From the NCBI GenBank assembly GCA_031278575.1, contig JAITKD010000006.1, forward strand, positions 1-5,206: a stretch of DNA of 5,206 nt, read 5' to 3'. This document shows, piece by piece, positions 5,178 through 5,206 of this stretch. The notes under the pieces are model-generated. The model had not been told where the DNA came from and made no database searches. It worked only from the letters and a program-made list of their open reading frames with translations. The translations under genes were made by a program, and so were the position numbers. The number at the start of each line of letters is the position of its first letter. Position 1 is the stretch's first letter. This DNA comes from Spirochaetaceae bacterium (GTDB lineage Bacteria; Spirochaetota; Spirochaetia; Treponematales; Breznakiellaceae).

Positions 5178-5206
5178 AACGTTAAAGTAGCACCGATTTA
5201 TTCTCG

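Overview
This window carries four consecutive, same-strand genes of de novo purine biosynthesis, purM-purN-purH-purD (454-5149), preceded by about 450 bases of non-coding DNA dense in palindromes and repeats. The DNA is GC-rich by eye, with heavy use of GGG, CCC and CGG codons and many CCGG tetranucleotides. The genes are clearly bacterial. The PurN active-site region is of the longer 'KFGG-GMYG' type that I associate with Bacteroidota and some spirochaetes. The repeat-rich spacer and codon style also remind me of termite-gut-type Treponema and relatives. Spirochaetota is therefore a tentative guess and not a demonstrated assignment.

Layout. Positions 1-453 hold no credible gene. They contain two strong GC-rich hairpins (21-42 and 74-96), an 8-bp inverted repeat (147-154/173-180), a plausible sigma-70-type promoter (198-227), and a 79-bp unit tandemly repeated about 1.9 times (281-430). 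Short C5/G5 hairpins flank and separate the two copies. If the promoter is right, the operon has a leader of about 220 nt that includes both repeat copies, and its last hairpin ends just before the purM ribosome binding site. From 454 on the genes are packed tightly: purM and purN overlap by 8 nt, purN-purH are 10 nt apart and purH-purD 11 nt apart. Each has a good Shine-Dalgarno sequence, so a single transcript with coupled translation is the natural reading. After purD only 57 bases remain, with a weak possible hairpin and no clear terminator.

Function. PurD ligates glycine to phosphoribosylamine (step 2). PurN formylates the resulting GAR using 10-formyl-tetrahydrofolate (step 3). PurM closes FGAM to AIR (step 5). 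PurH carries out the last two steps, AICAR formylation and ring closure to IMP (steps 9 and 10). Both folate-dependent steps are therefore in this cluster. purF, purL, purC, purE/K and purB are not here. All four proteins keep the catalytic motifs I could check and appear intact.

Novelty. The coding part is an ordinary housekeeping operon, and I see no new system in it. The points that deserve a second look are the repeat-built leader, lineage-specific insertions in PurM and PurH, and the TTG start of purN inside the purM end.
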